Assembly: GCA_031415055.1 (NCBI GenBank)
Contig: JANOQZ010000002.1
Span: 1 to 64,000, forward strand
Length of the DNA stretch: 64,000 nt
Source: JANMOK01 sp031415055
GTDB lineage: Bacteria > Pseudomonadota > Alphaproteobacteria > Rhodobacterales > Rhodobacteraceae
Direction: 5' to 3'
Part shown: piece by piece, positions 1-8,914 of the stretch
Layout of the letters: every line of letters begins with the position of its first letter
Numbering within the stretch: position 1 is the first letter of the stretch
The notes under the pieces: model-generated
Database searches by the model: none
Told to the model about the DNA's origin: nothing
Seen by the model: only the letters and a program-made list of their open reading frames with translations
Program-made: the position numbers and the translations under genes

Positions 1-110
1 CATAATGAAAAGTAAATAGTTTCACTTGACACGCGAATGCGCTCATACGAAAGCTAATGAATTCGCGGCTAACGCGAAGGCAAGTAAGATTCGACAAGGG
101 AGGACGAACA

Positions 111-1853
111 ATGCGTAAGCACTTGTTGTCTGCTGCCGCCATGATGGCGGTTCTTGCAGCGGCACCTGCTGCCTGGGCCGATATGGCCGCAGCAGAGAAA
201 TGGATTAACGACGAATTTCAGCCCTCGACGCTGAGTGTGGACGAACAAAAAGCCGAGATGCAGTGGTTTATCGACGCCGCTGCGCCCTATGCCGGTATGG
301 AAATCAACGTGATCTCCGAAGGCATTCCGACCCACACATATGAGTCGACGGTGCTGACAAAGGCCTTTGAAGAAATAACCGGGATCAAGGTGAACCACCA
401 GATCCTCAGCGAAGGCGAGGTTGTGCAGGCGATTCAGACCCAGATGCAGACCAACCGCAACATCTATGACGCCTATGTCAACGACAGCGACTCGATCGGC
501 ACCCACTCGCGGCTGCAGCTTGCCTATAATCTGACCGACATGATGGCGGGCGACTGGAAGGATGTAACCAACCCCGGTCTCGATCTGGCCGACTTCATGG
601 GGGCCAGCTTCACCACCGGACCGGACGGCAAGCTGTACCAATTGCCCGATCAGCAATTCGTCAATCTCTACTGGTTCCGCAAGGATTGGTTCGACCGGCA
701 AGACCTGAAAGACGCTTTCAAAGCCAAATACGGCTATGAACTCGGCGTCCCGGTCAACTGGTCCGCCTATGAAGACATCGCTGATTTCTTCACCAATGAC
801 GTGAAGGAGATCGATGGGGTCCGGGTCTATGGTCACATGGACTATGGCAAGCGGGCGCCTGATCTTGGCTGGCGGATGACCGACGCATGGCTGTCAATGG
901 CTGGTGTCGGTTCCGTTGGCGAACCGAATGGAATCCCGATCGACGAATGGGGCATCCGAATGGAAGCGGGTTCCTGCAACCCGGTGGGTGCCAGCGTTTC
1001 GCGCGGTGGCGAGGCTAACGGCCCGGCGGCGGTCTATGCGATTGCCAAATGGGACGAGTGGCTGCGCAAATACGCACCTCCGGGGGCGGCGTCCTTCGAC
1101 TTTTACCAGTCGTTGCCGGTGCTCGATCAGGGCAACGTTGCCCAGCAAATCTTCTGGTACTCCGCGTTTGGCTCCGGCTTGGTCAGGCCAAAGTCGGAAG
1201 GCAACAACGTGGTGGACGACGACGGCAACCTGCTGTGGCGGATGGCCCCCAGCCCGCATGGTCCCTATTGGAAAGAGGGCCAGAAGGTCGGCTACCAAGA
1301 CGTGGGCTCCTGGACTTTCCTGAAGGCGACGCCTCCAGACCGCGCCATGGCTGCTTGGCTCTACGCCCAGTTCGTCGTCTCGAAAACCGTCGACGTGAAG
1401 AAATCGCATGTGGGTCTGACGTTCATCCGCGACTCTTCGGTGCGGCATGAAAGCTTCACCGAGCGTGCTCCGAAACTGGGTGGATTAGTCGAGTTCTATC
1501 GCTCACCCGACCGAGTTCGTTGGTCGCCAACTGGCATCAACGTGCCGGATTATCCGAAACTGGCGCAAATCTGGTGGCAGCAAATCGGTGACGTGAACTC
1601 GGGCGCATTTACTGCGCAAGAGGCCTTGGATCGTTTGGCCGAGGAAATGGACATCACCATGGCCCGTATGCAAGCAGCCGATGAATCGGCCAATGTTTAC
1701 GGCGGGTGCGGTCCGCGCTTGAACGAGCCAAAGGATCCGTCCGAATGGCTGGGTATCGAAAACGGCCCAAAAGCCAAGCTCGAAAATGAGAAAGAGCAGG
1801 GCGTGACGATCAACTACGACGAACTGATCAAGCAATGGTCTGACGCCGGCTAG
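111..1853 (+). CDS. glpV: glycerol ABC transporter substrate-binding protein (GlpV-like)
   Basis: This is a large periplasmic solute-binding protein of about 580 residues that captures substrate for the ABC importer encoded directly downstream. The ATG at 111 is chosen because GGGAGG lies just upstream and the first residues form a clear signal peptide: MRKH, then a hydrophobic stretch ending AAPAAWA before DM. The frame stays open back to 57, but that extension lacks signal character. The order binding protein, two ATPases, two permeases and a DUF2160 protein is that of the GlpSTPQV glycerol importer described in Rhizobium, and the unusual length also fits GlpV. Glycerol as substrate is inferred from this gene set. 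Regulators or glpD/glpK may lie before the window. A hairpin terminator follows the stop. Confidence 0.8.
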   Translation: MRKHLLSAAAMMAVLAAAPAAWADMAAAEKWINDEFQPSTLSVDEQKAEMQWFIDAAAPYAGMEINVISEGIPTHTYESTVLTKAFEEITGIKVNHQILSEGEVVQAIQTQMQTNRNIYDAYVNDSDSIGTHSRLQLAYNLTDMMAGDWKDVTNPGLDLADFMGASFTTGPDGKLYQLPDQQFVNLYWFRKDWFDRQDLKDAFKAKYGYELGVPVNWSAYEDIADFFTNDVKEIDGVRVYGHMDYGKRAPDLGWRMTDAWLSMAGVGSVGEPNGIPIDEWGIRMEAGSCNPVGASVSRGGEANGPAAVYAIAKWDEWLRKYAPPGAASFDFYQSLPVLDQGNVAQQIFWYSAFGSGLVRPKSEGNNVVDDDGNLLWRMAPSPHGPYWKEGQKVGYQDVGSWTFLKATPPDRAMAAWLYAQFVVSKTVDVKKSHVGLTFIRDSSVRHESFTERAPKLGGLVEFYRSPDRVRWSPTGINVPDYPKLAQIWWQQIGDVNSGAFTAQEALDRLAEEMDITMARMQAADESANVYGGCGPRLNEPKDPSEWLGIENGPKAKLENEKEQGVTINYDELIKQWSDAG

Positions 1854-1881
1854 GTTTCTCCCTCTGGCTATCGCCAGCTTG

Positions 1882-1914
1882 CCGCCGGGGTTTTTAACTC
1901 CGGCGGTTTCTTCT
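1882..1914 (+). terminator. intra-operon hairpin after the binding-protein gene
   Basis: CCGCCGG at 1882-1888 pairs with CCGGCGG at 1900-1906, and the stem is followed by TTTCTTCT. It sits between glpV and glpS. It probably lets only part of transcription continue, giving more binding protein than membrane complex. Confidence 0.65.
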
Positions 1915-1984
1915 AAAAATGACAACGTCAGGTGAGACAGGATCAATTGTCCGCGCTAGACTTGCACGAACGGGGCGCAACGAA

Positions 1985-3052
1985 ATGACACTGGAACTGC
2001 GCAATGTAACCAAGCGGGTGGGGGTGGATATGCATATCCACAAAACCGACCTGACATTGGCTGATAGCGGGTTCAACGTGTTGCTTGGCGCGACCAACGC
2101 CGGAAAAACCAGCCTTATCAAATTGATGGCGGGGTTGGAGCAGCCAACGACCGGCGAAATCTGGATGAACGGCAAGAACGTCACCGGCATTTCACCGCAA
2201 AAGCGCAATATCAGCTTGGTGCACCAGTTTTTCGTCAACTATCCCAATATGAATGTGTTCGAGAATATCGCCTCGCCGTTGCGGGTGGCTGGGGTCAAGT
2301 CGTCTGAAATAACGCGACGTGTCAATGAAGCCGCCGAGATTTTGCGGCTGGGGCCGATGTTGAAACGAAAGCCCTCGGAATTGTCGGGCGGTCAGCAGCA
2401 GCGCACTGCGTTGGCAAGGGCGATTGTCAAGGAAAGCGAATTGGTGCTGTTGGACGAGCCGCTGGCAAACCTTGATTACAAACTGCGCGAAGAATTACGC
2501 GACCAGTTGCCAGCCCTGTTCGCCGGTCGTGGGGCGATTGTGGTTTATGCAACGTCTGAGCCGACCGAAGCTTTGCTATTGGGTGGGCATACGGCGACGA
2601 TTTATAAAGGTCGGGTGACGCAGTTTGGCGAAACGACAGCGACTTATCGAATGCCGCAGGATTTGAATACGGCCGAAGTGTTTTCTGATCCACCAATCAA
2701 CACGGCGGTGGTGCTGAAACAGGGCAAGGATTTTGTCTTGAATGAGCAGGTGAAATGGCGCGGCACGGGGGAGGCGAATGCCTTGGCCGATGGGCAGTAT
2801 ACGGTTGGTATTCGTCCACATTTCGTGACGCCCAATGCGGTTGCGGCGGGGGAGACCTCGATCACTGGCGTCGTGCAGATTACCGAACTTAGCGGGTCTG
2901 AATCGGTGGCGCATTTTGGCATTGGTGGTGGGCAGAACTGGGTGGCTTTGTCCAACGGTGTGCAGCCATATCAGATTGGCACCGAGCATACGTTCTGGAT
3001 AGATACATCGCGTTGTTTATACTTCACGCCCGATGGGCGGGTGGCGGCGTAA
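1985..3052 (+). CDS. glpS: glycerol ABC transporter ATP-binding protein (GlpS-like)
   Basis: This is one of two ATPase subunits that would power the glycerol importer on the inner face of the membrane. From ATG 1985 the Walker A GATNAGKT is at residues 35-42, the Q-loop Gln at 81, a perfect signature LSGGQ at 133-137 and Walker B LVLLDE ending at Glu158. The switch (H-loop) histidine is replaced: the segment reads YATSEP where YVTHDQ is usual, so position 191 is Ser. A TOBE-like tail follows. The frame is open back to 1919, but alignment with the family starts at MTLELRN. The next gene starts immediately after the stop. With GlpT this should form a heterodimer having one good and one poor ATP site. 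Confidence 0.82.
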   Translation: MTLELRNVTKRVGVDMHIHKTDLTLADSGFNVLLGATNAGKTSLIKLMAGLEQPTTGEIWMNGKNVTGISPQKRNISLVHQFFVNYPNMNVFENIASPLRVAGVKSSEITRRVNEAAEILRLGPMLKRKPSELSGGQQQRTALARAIVKESELVLLDEPLANLDYKLREELRDQLPALFAGRGAIVVYATSEPTEALLLGGHTATIYKGRVTQFGETTATYRMPQDLNTAEVFSDPPINTAVVLKQGKDFVLNEQVKWRGTGEANALADGQYTVGIRPHFVTPNAVAAGETSITGVVQITELSGSESVAHFGIGGGQNWVALSNGVQPYQIGTEHTFWIDTSRCLYFTPDGRVAA

Positions 3053-4120
3053 ATGGCAAAGATTGGCCTTAAAAACCTGCGGCATTCCTACAGCGCCAAT
3101 CCGTCGCAACCGTCGGATTATGCGCTGAAAGAGATCGATCTGGATTGGTCAGATGGCGGTGCTTATGCGTTGCTTGGTCCTTCGGGATGCGGAAAATCGA
3201 CGCTTTTGAACATCATTTCCGGGCTTTTGGTGCCGTCCGAGGGGCGGATTCTGTTTAATGACGTCGATGTGACTTTGCTGCCGCCAGCGCAGCGGAACAT
3301 TGCGCAAGTATTCCAGTTTCCGGTGATCTACGACACGATGACGGTATACGACAACCTTGCATTCCCGCTGCGAAATCGTGGTGTTGACGAGCCGCATGTT
3401 GACAAGCGCGTGCGCGAGATTGCGGCGATGCTGGAGCTGGATGGTGAGTTGAAACGCAAAGCGGCGGGGCTGCCGCCAGATTCGAAACAGAAAATCTCTA
3501 TGGGTCGTGGGTTGGTGCGCGACGATGTCAACGTCATCATGTTCGACGAACCTTTGACGGTGATCGACCCGCATTTGAAATGGAAATTACGCTCTAAACT
3601 CAAAGAGTTGCATCACAAGGTTCATGCAACCATGATCTACGTGACGCACGACCAGACCGAGGCTTTGACCTTTGCTGATCAGGTTGTTGTCATGCAAGAC
3701 GGCGAGATTGTGCAGATCGGCTCGCCCGTCGAATTGTTCGAGACGCCAGCCCATACCTTTGTCGGCCATTTCATCGGCTCGCCCGGCATGAACGTGGTGC
3801 CCTGTGAAATCCGCGATGGAGCGGCGTTTGTGCAGAACATGCATATTGCCACTGCCAATTCTGCCAGTGGAATTGGTCGGACGGAGTTGGGCGTTCGGCC
3901 AGAGTTTGTGACGTTAAGCGACGCTGGCCTGCCGGTGCAGGTGGTGAAAATCGCCGATGTCGGGCGGCATCGGGTGGTGGAAACACGGGCCGGTGACGTT
4001 CGCATCAACGTGCTGGTGCCCGAAGGCGAACCGGTTTCGGTTGGCCCGTCGCATCTGGCATTTGATCCCAGCCAGTCAAGGATTTATCAGGACGGCTGGT
4101 TGGCGGGGTCGCGGCAATGA
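3053..4120 (+). CDS. glpT: glycerol ABC transporter ATP-binding protein (GlpT-like)
   Basis: This is the second ATPase of the importer. Walker A is textbook (GPSGCGKST, residues 42-50), the catalytic Glu166 lies in MFDEP and the H-loop keeps His199 in YVTHDQ. The ABC signature is degraded: after residue 140 it reads LPPDSKQKISMGR where LSGGQQQR is expected, and the D-loop is also atypical (TVIDPH). The C-terminal region looks like the usual regulatory TOBE domain. The gene starts directly after glpS and its stop overlaps the start of the first permease (ATGA at 4117-4120), which indicates translational coupling. The defect is complementary to that of GlpS. Confidence 0.83.
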   Translation: MAKIGLKNLRHSYSANPSQPSDYALKEIDLDWSDGGAYALLGPSGCGKSTLLNIISGLLVPSEGRILFNDVDVTLLPPAQRNIAQVFQFPVIYDTMTVYDNLAFPLRNRGVDEPHVDKRVREIAAMLELDGELKRKAAGLPPDSKQKISMGRGLVRDDVNVIMFDEPLTVIDPHLKWKLRSKLKELHHKVHATMIYVTHDQTEALTFADQVVVMQDGEIVQIGSPVELFETPAHTFVGHFIGSPGMNVVPCEIRDGAAFVQNMHIATANSASGIGRTELGVRPEFVTLSDAGLPVQVVKIADVGRHRVVETRAGDVRINVLVPEGEPVSVGPSHLAFDPSQSRIYQDGWLAGSRQ

Positions 4121-4977
4121 AAACCGAAAACCGACGCGCTTGGCTGTTTGTTTTGCCCGTGGTCTTGCTGGTCGCCTTCAATGCTTTGGTGCCGTTGATG
4201 ACGGTAGTCAACTATTCGGTGCAGGAGACGTTTGGCAACAACTTTTTCCTGTGGCACGGTTTGGGCTGGTTCCAGGATGTGTTGTCGTCCGAAAGGTTTC
4301 ATGCGGCGCTGGGACGACAATTTCTGTTCACTTTCACCATCTTGATCATCGAAATACCGCTTGGTGTGGCGATAGCGTTGTGCATGCCGAAATCTGGCTT
4401 CTGGGTGCCGGTTTGCCTTGTCACCATGGCCCTGCCGCTGCTGATCCCTTGGAACGTTGTTGGTGCCATGTGGAACATTTTTACCCTGCCCGATATTGGA
4501 TTGATGGGCTATGGGCTGAACCGCATCGGCATCGACTATGACATGACGCAAAGTCCGTTTGCGGCTTGGTCTACTGTCATCCTGATGGATGTCTGGCACT
4601 GGACCTCGTTGGTCGTGTTGTTGGCCTACGCCGGGCTGATCTCGATACCGGATGCCTATTATCAGGCCGCGAAAATTGACGGCGCCAAAGGCTGGGCGGT
4701 TTTCCGTTACATACAGTTGCCCAAGATGAAACAGGTGCTGACCATCGCTATTCTGCTGCGGTTCATGGACAGTTTCATGATCTATACCGAACCGTTCGTT
4801 CTGACCGGCGGCGGTCCGGGCAATTCGACGACACTGCTTTCAATTGATCTGGTGAAAACCGCGCTGGGTCAGTTTGATTTGGGGCCAGCGGCGGCGACTT
4901 CGTTGATCTATTTCCTGATAACTTTGCTGGTGTCTTGGGTGTTTTACACCCTGATGACCAAGGATGACGCGAAATGA
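4117..4977 (+). CDS. glpP: glycerol ABC transporter permease (GlpP-like)
   Basis: This inner-membrane permease has 286 residues and about six predicted hydrophobic helices, beginning with AWLFVLPVVLLVAF. The cytoplasmic EAA-type loop that docks on the ATPases is visible as YYQAAKIDGAKGWAVFRYI around residues 183-201. The GGGPGNST segment before the last helices is typical of MalF/UgpA-type permeases. The start overlaps the preceding stop by four bases and the stop overlaps the next start by four bases, so it is an internal gene of one transcription unit. Confidence 0.8.
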   Translation: MKTENRRAWLFVLPVVLLVAFNALVPLMTVVNYSVQETFGNNFFLWHGLGWFQDVLSSERFHAALGRQFLFTFTILIIEIPLGVAIALCMPKSGFWVPVCLVTMALPLLIPWNVVGAMWNIFTLPDIGLMGYGLNRIGIDYDMTQSPFAAWSTVILMDVWHWTSLVVLLAYAGLISIPDAYYQAAKIDGAKGWAVFRYIQLPKMKQVLTIAILLRFMDSFMIYTEPFVLTGGGPGNSTTLLSIDLVKTALGQFDLGPAAATSLIYFLITLLVSWVFYTLMTKDDAK

Positions 4978-5771
4978 AAGCCCGCTCGCTGGTGCCGATA
5001 ATCTATATCCTCTTGCTGATGGTGCCGATCTATTGGCTGGTCTCGATGAGCTTCAAGACCACCAACGAGATATTGGGCGGGTTCTCGCTGTTCCCGCAAA
5101 AATTCACGTTGGAGAATTACAAAGTCATCTTCACGGATCCGACCTGGTATTGGGGATATTACAATTCGATCATCTATGTGACGATCAACATGGTGCTGTC
5201 GGTCGCTGTGGCCTTGCCCGCAGCCTATGCCTTTTCGCGCTATCGCTTTCTGGGCGACAAGCACCTGTTTTTCTGGTTGCTGACCAACCGTATGGCCCCG
5301 CCTGCAGTGTTTGCCTTGCCGTTTTTCCAGCTGTATTCGGCAATCGGACTATTTGACACCCATATCGCCGTGGCGCTGGCGCATTGCCTGTTCAACATTC
5401 CCTTGGCGGTGTGGATTTTGGAAGGCTTCATGTCGGGTGTGCCCAAGGAATTGGACGAGACGGCCTATGTCGATGGTTATTCGTTCCCGCGGTTTTTCTT
5501 TCAGATTTTTGTGCCCACCATCAAGGCCGGTATCGGGGTTGCGATGTTCTTTTGCTTCATGTTTTCGTGGGTCGAACTGTTGCTGGCCAAAACGCTGACA
5601 GCGGTTCATGCCAAACCGATCGCCGCGACGATGACCAAGACTGCGTCGAGCGCTGGGTATGAACTGGGCTTGCTGGCGGCGGCGGGATGTTTGACGATTA
5701 TTCCCGGCGCAATCGTGATCTATTTCGTGCGCAATTATATCGCCAAGGGCTTTGCCTTAGGGAGGGTGTGA
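4974..5771 (+). CDS. glpQ: glycerol ABC transporter permease (GlpQ-like)
   Basis: This second permease has 265 residues and the MalG/UgpE layout: a short N-terminus, a first helix (VPIIYILLLMVPIYWLV), then NEILGGFSLFP and AAYAFSRYRF. The ATPase-docking loop is KELDETAYVDGYS near residues 155-167, with the conserved Gly replaced by Asp. It pairs with GlpP to form the channel. The start codon lies in an ATGA overlap and the stop overlaps the next ATG by one base. Confidence 0.8.
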   Translation: MKARSLVPIIYILLLMVPIYWLVSMSFKTTNEILGGFSLFPQKFTLENYKVIFTDPTWYWGYYNSIIYVTINMVLSVAVALPAAYAFSRYRFLGDKHLFFWLLTNRMAPPAVFALPFFQLYSAIGLFDTHIAVALAHCLFNIPLAVWILEGFMSGVPKELDETAYVDGYSFPRFFFQIFVPTIKAGIGVAMFFCFMFSWVELLLAKTLTAVHAKPIAATMTKTASSAGYELGLLAAAGCLTIIPGAIVIYFVRNYIAKGFALGRV

Positions 5772-6163
5772 TGAGACGATTATTCGCGATCTTTGTCATA
5801 TTGCCGTTGCCCGCGCTGGCCGCAGGTTGGGACAATGTGGGTAAGAAAGAAGGCGGCGGACTTTCTTGGACTACGCCTCTGTTCAATGGATTCTGGATGG
5901 CTTGGATTCCGGCAACATTGGCATTTTTCGTGTTTATCTTTTCGTGCATTTCGTTGATGGGATTGCTGGAATTCCGCAACCCCGGCGGTGCGCCAAGGCA
6001 TGGCGTGTTGGGACTGGACACCACGCGCGGCGATAGGCTGTTCGTTTCGCTCTTGGGATCGGCCTTCATTTTCCTCGGCTGGCTATTCTTCTTTGGCGTG
6101 CCGATTTGGGGCGGACTGGCGATTGCCGTTGTTTGGGCCGGATTTGTGTTTTGGAAAGTGTGA
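5771..6163 (+). CDS. DUF2160 small membrane protein of the glycerol transporter locus
   Basis: This 130-residue membrane protein has an N-terminal hydrophobic segment that may be a signal anchor (LFAIFVILPLPALAAG) and then two or three helices. ATG 5771 shares its A with the glpQ stop and has AGGGAGGG just upstream. DUF2160 proteins are regularly found with GlpSTPQV importers and are presumed accessory subunits. Their biochemical role is not established as far as I know, so the functional link is inferred from context. Confidence 0.75.
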   Translation: MRRLFAIFVILPLPALAAGWDNVGKKEGGGLSWTTPLFNGFWMAWIPATLAFFVFIFSCISLMGLLEFRNPGGAPRHGVLGLDTTRGDRLFVSLLGSAFIFLGWLFFFGVPIWGGLAIAVVWAGFVFWKV

Positions 6164-6179
6164 TTTTGGTCGACCAAGC

Positions 6180-6653
6180 ATGCAGATCCTGATCCGCGAA
6201 TTTGTCGAAGCCGACGAGGTTGCTGTCGTTGCAATTCTACGCGAAATGCAGGCGGCGGAATTACCGTTAAACCCCCGTATGAAGCCGGTTGAAGAGATTG
6301 GCGTTTGGTACGTGGCGATGCTGAAAGAGCAAGAAGATGCGACATTTTTGGTCGCAGAGTCGGGTGGGAACTGCGTCGGTTTTGCTGTCGTTCTGTTAGA
6401 CGTACAAGAGCTTGGCGACGCCGAGTTACGGCCCTATGCCCATGCCCATGTGACCGAACTTGGCGTTGCGAAAGCTGCTCGAGGGCAGGGCTTGGGGACA
6501 GCGTTACTGCAGGAATGCGAACGACGGGCTCGCTTGGCAGGGCGCGATGAGCTGACGCTTTCGGTCTATTGTGGCAACGATCCGGCACAGAAGTTATATC
6601 GCAAAGCCGGGTTTGCCGACTTCAAAGTCAGAATGCGAAAATCGCTTATCTGA
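6180..6653 (+). CDS. GNAT-family N-acetyltransferase
   Basis: This 157-residue protein has the GNAT fold. The acetyl-CoA-binding motif A is visible as VTELGVAKAARGQGLGTALL near residues 91-110, with the R-G-Q-G-L-G pyrophosphate loop. Motif B follows as NDPAQKLYRKAGF. The acceptor substrate cannot be read from the sequence. It lies 16 bases after the DUF2160 gene and has no strong ribosome-binding site, so it may be read through from the transporter operon. Confidence 0.75.
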   Translation: MQILIREFVEADEVAVVAILREMQAAELPLNPRMKPVEEIGVWYVAMLKEQEDATFLVAESGGNCVGFAVVLLDVQELGDAELRPYAHAHVTELGVAKAARGQGLGTALLQECERRARLAGRDELTLSVYCGNDPAQKLYRKAGFADFKVRMRKSLI

Positions 6654-6656
6654 GGT

Positions 6657-7715
6657 CTACCAAACGCGACCGCGTGCGGAGACAGGCAGTATTTGCGTAA
6701 CCGTGCCGCCGCGATGAAAGACCACTTTTTCCGCCAGATTTGTCACGACGCAGGTGTGGTTGGGGATGATGCGAACGCGCTCGGCGAAAGCCGGGCGCTT
6801 GCCGGTGCAGGCAGATAGATCGACGTGGCCGTGTTCTTCGGACAAGCCGGAAATTTGGGCTTGCGGATAGTCGGGCAACAGACCGTAACCCTGCATTCCT
6901 AACAAGTCTGAGGACAGGGTTTTAGAACCGGCATCGAGAATGGCGCGGTCTTCGGTCGGGCGGGAAACCACGGTCGCCCAAACCCGCATGGCGCAATCGG
7001 ACTGCGAGATGGAGCCATCCGCCAGGATCTTGCGGTCATTATAAACGTAAGTGCCGGCGCGGAACTCGGTGGCCAGTGGCACTTTTGCGGCGTTAAATAG
7101 GCCCGGCGTGCCGCCGGTCGAGCGGATGGGGCAGGAGATGTTTGCCGCTTTCAGCAACGCCATTGTGGCGGCGAAAAAGGCCTGCACGCTCGCTTCACAA
7201 TTGGGGGCGGGATAGGTGAGCAGACCTTGGAAGCGCAAACCCGGGGCGGCGATGATTTCTTGCGCAAGGGCGAGGGCGGCTTGCGGGGATTGCGCCCCGC
7301 AACGGGCGGCACCGGTGTCGCATTCGACGAGGACAACTAGAGGTTTTTCTGCGCCAAAGGCGCATGCGAAACCTTGCACGACCTGCGTAGAATCTGCGGT
7401 GACGGCGAGCGTCACTTTTTGATTCAATGCGGCAAGTCGCGCCAGACGCGAAGCGCCAATCATGTTGAAGGTGATCAGGATGTCATCGAAACCGGCATCG
7501 GCAAAGATTTCGGCCTCGCTCAACTTTTGACAATTGATCCCTTTCGCGCCAGCCGCGATTTGGCGGGCGGCAACATAGGGTAGTTTGTGGGTTTTGATAT
7601 GCGGTCGGAAGGTGACACCGGTTTGGTCGGCGATGGCCTGAGCGCGGGCGATATTGGTGTGCATGATCGTTTCGTCGATTGCGACAAACGGGGTCTCTAG
7701 GTCGTCCAATTGCAT
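6657..7715 (-). CDS. D-threonine aldolase / D-serine dehydratase family PLP enzyme
   Basis: This 352-residue fold-type III PLP enzyme has an alanine-racemase-like N-terminal barrel. The PLP lysine is in RPHIKTHKLP near residue 39. SEEHGHV and the metal-site segment PNHTC (His-x-Cys) are near the C-terminus. In this family His plus Cys at that point bind zinc in D-serine dehydratase, whereas characterised D-threonine aldolases carry His plus Asp, so a DSD-like enzyme is slightly favoured. ATG 7715 is chosen because TTGGAG stands eight bases upstream. The open frame continues 59 codons further, but that part shows no family character. It is convergent with the acetyltransferase gene. Confidence 0.75.
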   Translation of the reverse strand: MQLDDLETPFVAIDETIMHTNIARAQAIADQTGVTFRPHIKTHKLPYVAARQIAAGAKGINCQKLSEAEIFADAGFDDILITFNMIGASRLARLAALNQKVTLAVTADSTQVVQGFACAFGAEKPLVVLVECDTGAARCGAQSPQAALALAQEIIAAPGLRFQGLLTYPAPNCEASVQAFFAATMALLKAANISCPIRSTGGTPGLFNAAKVPLATEFRAGTYVYNDRKILADGSISQSDCAMRVWATVVSRPTEDRAILDAGSKTLSSDLLGMQGYGLLPDYPQAQISGLSEEHGHVDLSACTGKRPAFAERVRIIPNHTCVVTNLAEKVVFHRGGTVTQILPVSARGRVW

Positions 7716-8258
7716 AGCATTCTCCAACTGCAACCCTAGTTCGGACTGGACGATCAAGGCAAGCTGGGGAATGGCGTTGTGCGCCATTTGCTGGCTAGAC
7801 CGCATGACTTTTCGCCTGACAACATTGTACAAACCCATTGATGGCGAGGCGTTTGGGCGGTCTGGATACTCACTTGGCTGCTCGCCGGCCACTTCGAGAC
7901 GCGATTGTTGTGCCGACGACAGCGCCGATGGTGGTGACGCCTTGGCCCATGACGTGGGGATTGAACAATGGCGAGATGATGCGCCGCGTTTGGTGGCGGT
8001 GCCGGGATCGTCGGTCGAGGATGTTGCGGCTTTGGCGCTGGCATTCTACTTGGATACAGCAATTGCGCCGGACGCCTATCGGCTTACTTTTGCAGCGGAT
8101 CGGGTGACTTTGGCTTTCCTTGGCAGCCTTGGCGGCGACCGTGGCTTGCCGAAACTGGCGCAGATCGCCAAGGGGCGCTTTTCGGAAATCGGTTTTAAAA
8201 ACTGGCCTTGCAAGGTAGTGGTTGGTTGGACCCTGCCAAGTGCCCGGAACGGAACTAC
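7716..8258. other. 543-base stretch with coding-like sequence but no recognised gene
   Basis: This lies between the PLP-enzyme start and the LysE-type gene. On the + strand, a GTG at 7954 opens a frame reading VGIEQWRDDAPRLVAVPGSS and on through FYLDTAIAPDAYRLTF to about 8206, with codon use that looks protein-coding. Upstream, a second + frame (from an ATG near 7839) also looks coding (DAIVVPTTAPMVVTPWP) and ends out of register with the first. It could be one gene with a frameshift, a decayed gene or a chance frame. I do not recognise a family. The frame continues into the next gene's start without an evident stop signal. Confidence 0.3.
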
Positions 8259-8870
8259 ATGCCTGTCACAACTCTTGCGGCGTTTGCCGCTGCCTGCGCC
8301 TTGATCGAGCTGACGCCCGGTCCAAACATGGCCTATCTGGCCCTGATCGCGGCAACGCATGGGCGAAGGGCCGCGTTTGCGGCGGTGTTGGGGGTGGCGT
8401 TGGGGCTGTCAGTGATCGGGGCGGCGGCGGCGCTGGGTTTGGCGACGCTGATTGCTAATTCACCGGTTTTGTATCACGCATTGCTTTGGCTTGGGGTTGG
8501 ATATTTCCTTTGGCTCGCGTGGGAAACTTGGCAGTCCGCCCGCGAAACATCGGTTGGCAACATCAAGCTCGAGGATAGCGCCCAGTTTTTTTGGCGTGGT
8601 TTGGTAACCAATCTGCTCAATCCAAAGGCGGCGATTTTTTATATTGCCGTGGTGCCGACTTTTGTGACGCCAACCGGCAATCTGTTGGCGCAAACCCTTA
8701 CTTTGTCGATGATTTTTGTGGCAATCGCCACTTTCATCCACACAGGCATCATTTTGCTTGCTGGAACGGCGCAACCGATGTTGGCGAATGCGCAACGCAG
8801 CGGGATGGTCCGGCGTGGATTCGCAATCGCTTTGGTTGGAATTGCGCTGTGGTTGGCAATGTCGCTGTGA
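8259..8870 (+). CDS. LysE/RhtB-family amino-acid exporter
   Basis: This inner-membrane protein has 203 residues and about six helices. The family hallmark near the N-terminus is ELTPGPNMAYLALIAATHGR, with the conserved T-P-G-P-N, and NLLNPKAAIFYIAV sits mid-protein. Family members export amino acids, homoserine lactones or similar small molecules; the substrate here is unknown. ATG 8259 starts at the usual family position, and GGAAC is the only weak ribosome-binding site upstream. Confidence 0.82.
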   Translation: MPVTTLAAFAAACALIELTPGPNMAYLALIAATHGRRAAFAAVLGVALGLSVIGAAAALGLATLIANSPVLYHALLWLGVGYFLWLAWETWQSARETSVGNIKLEDSAQFFWRGLVTNLLNPKAAIFYIAVVPTFVTPTGNLLAQTLTLSMIFVAIATFIHTGIILLAGTAQPMLANAQRSGMVRRGFAIALVGIALWLAMSL

Positions 8871-8914
8871 CGCGCTGTTTGTGCGGCGGCGGACTGCGGA
8901 ATTGGCAGGATTAT

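Noticed and set aside
26..54. TTGACA near the window start considered as a -35 box for glpV
   Set aside because: No -10-like hexamer is found at suitable spacing, and the true promoter may lie before the window.
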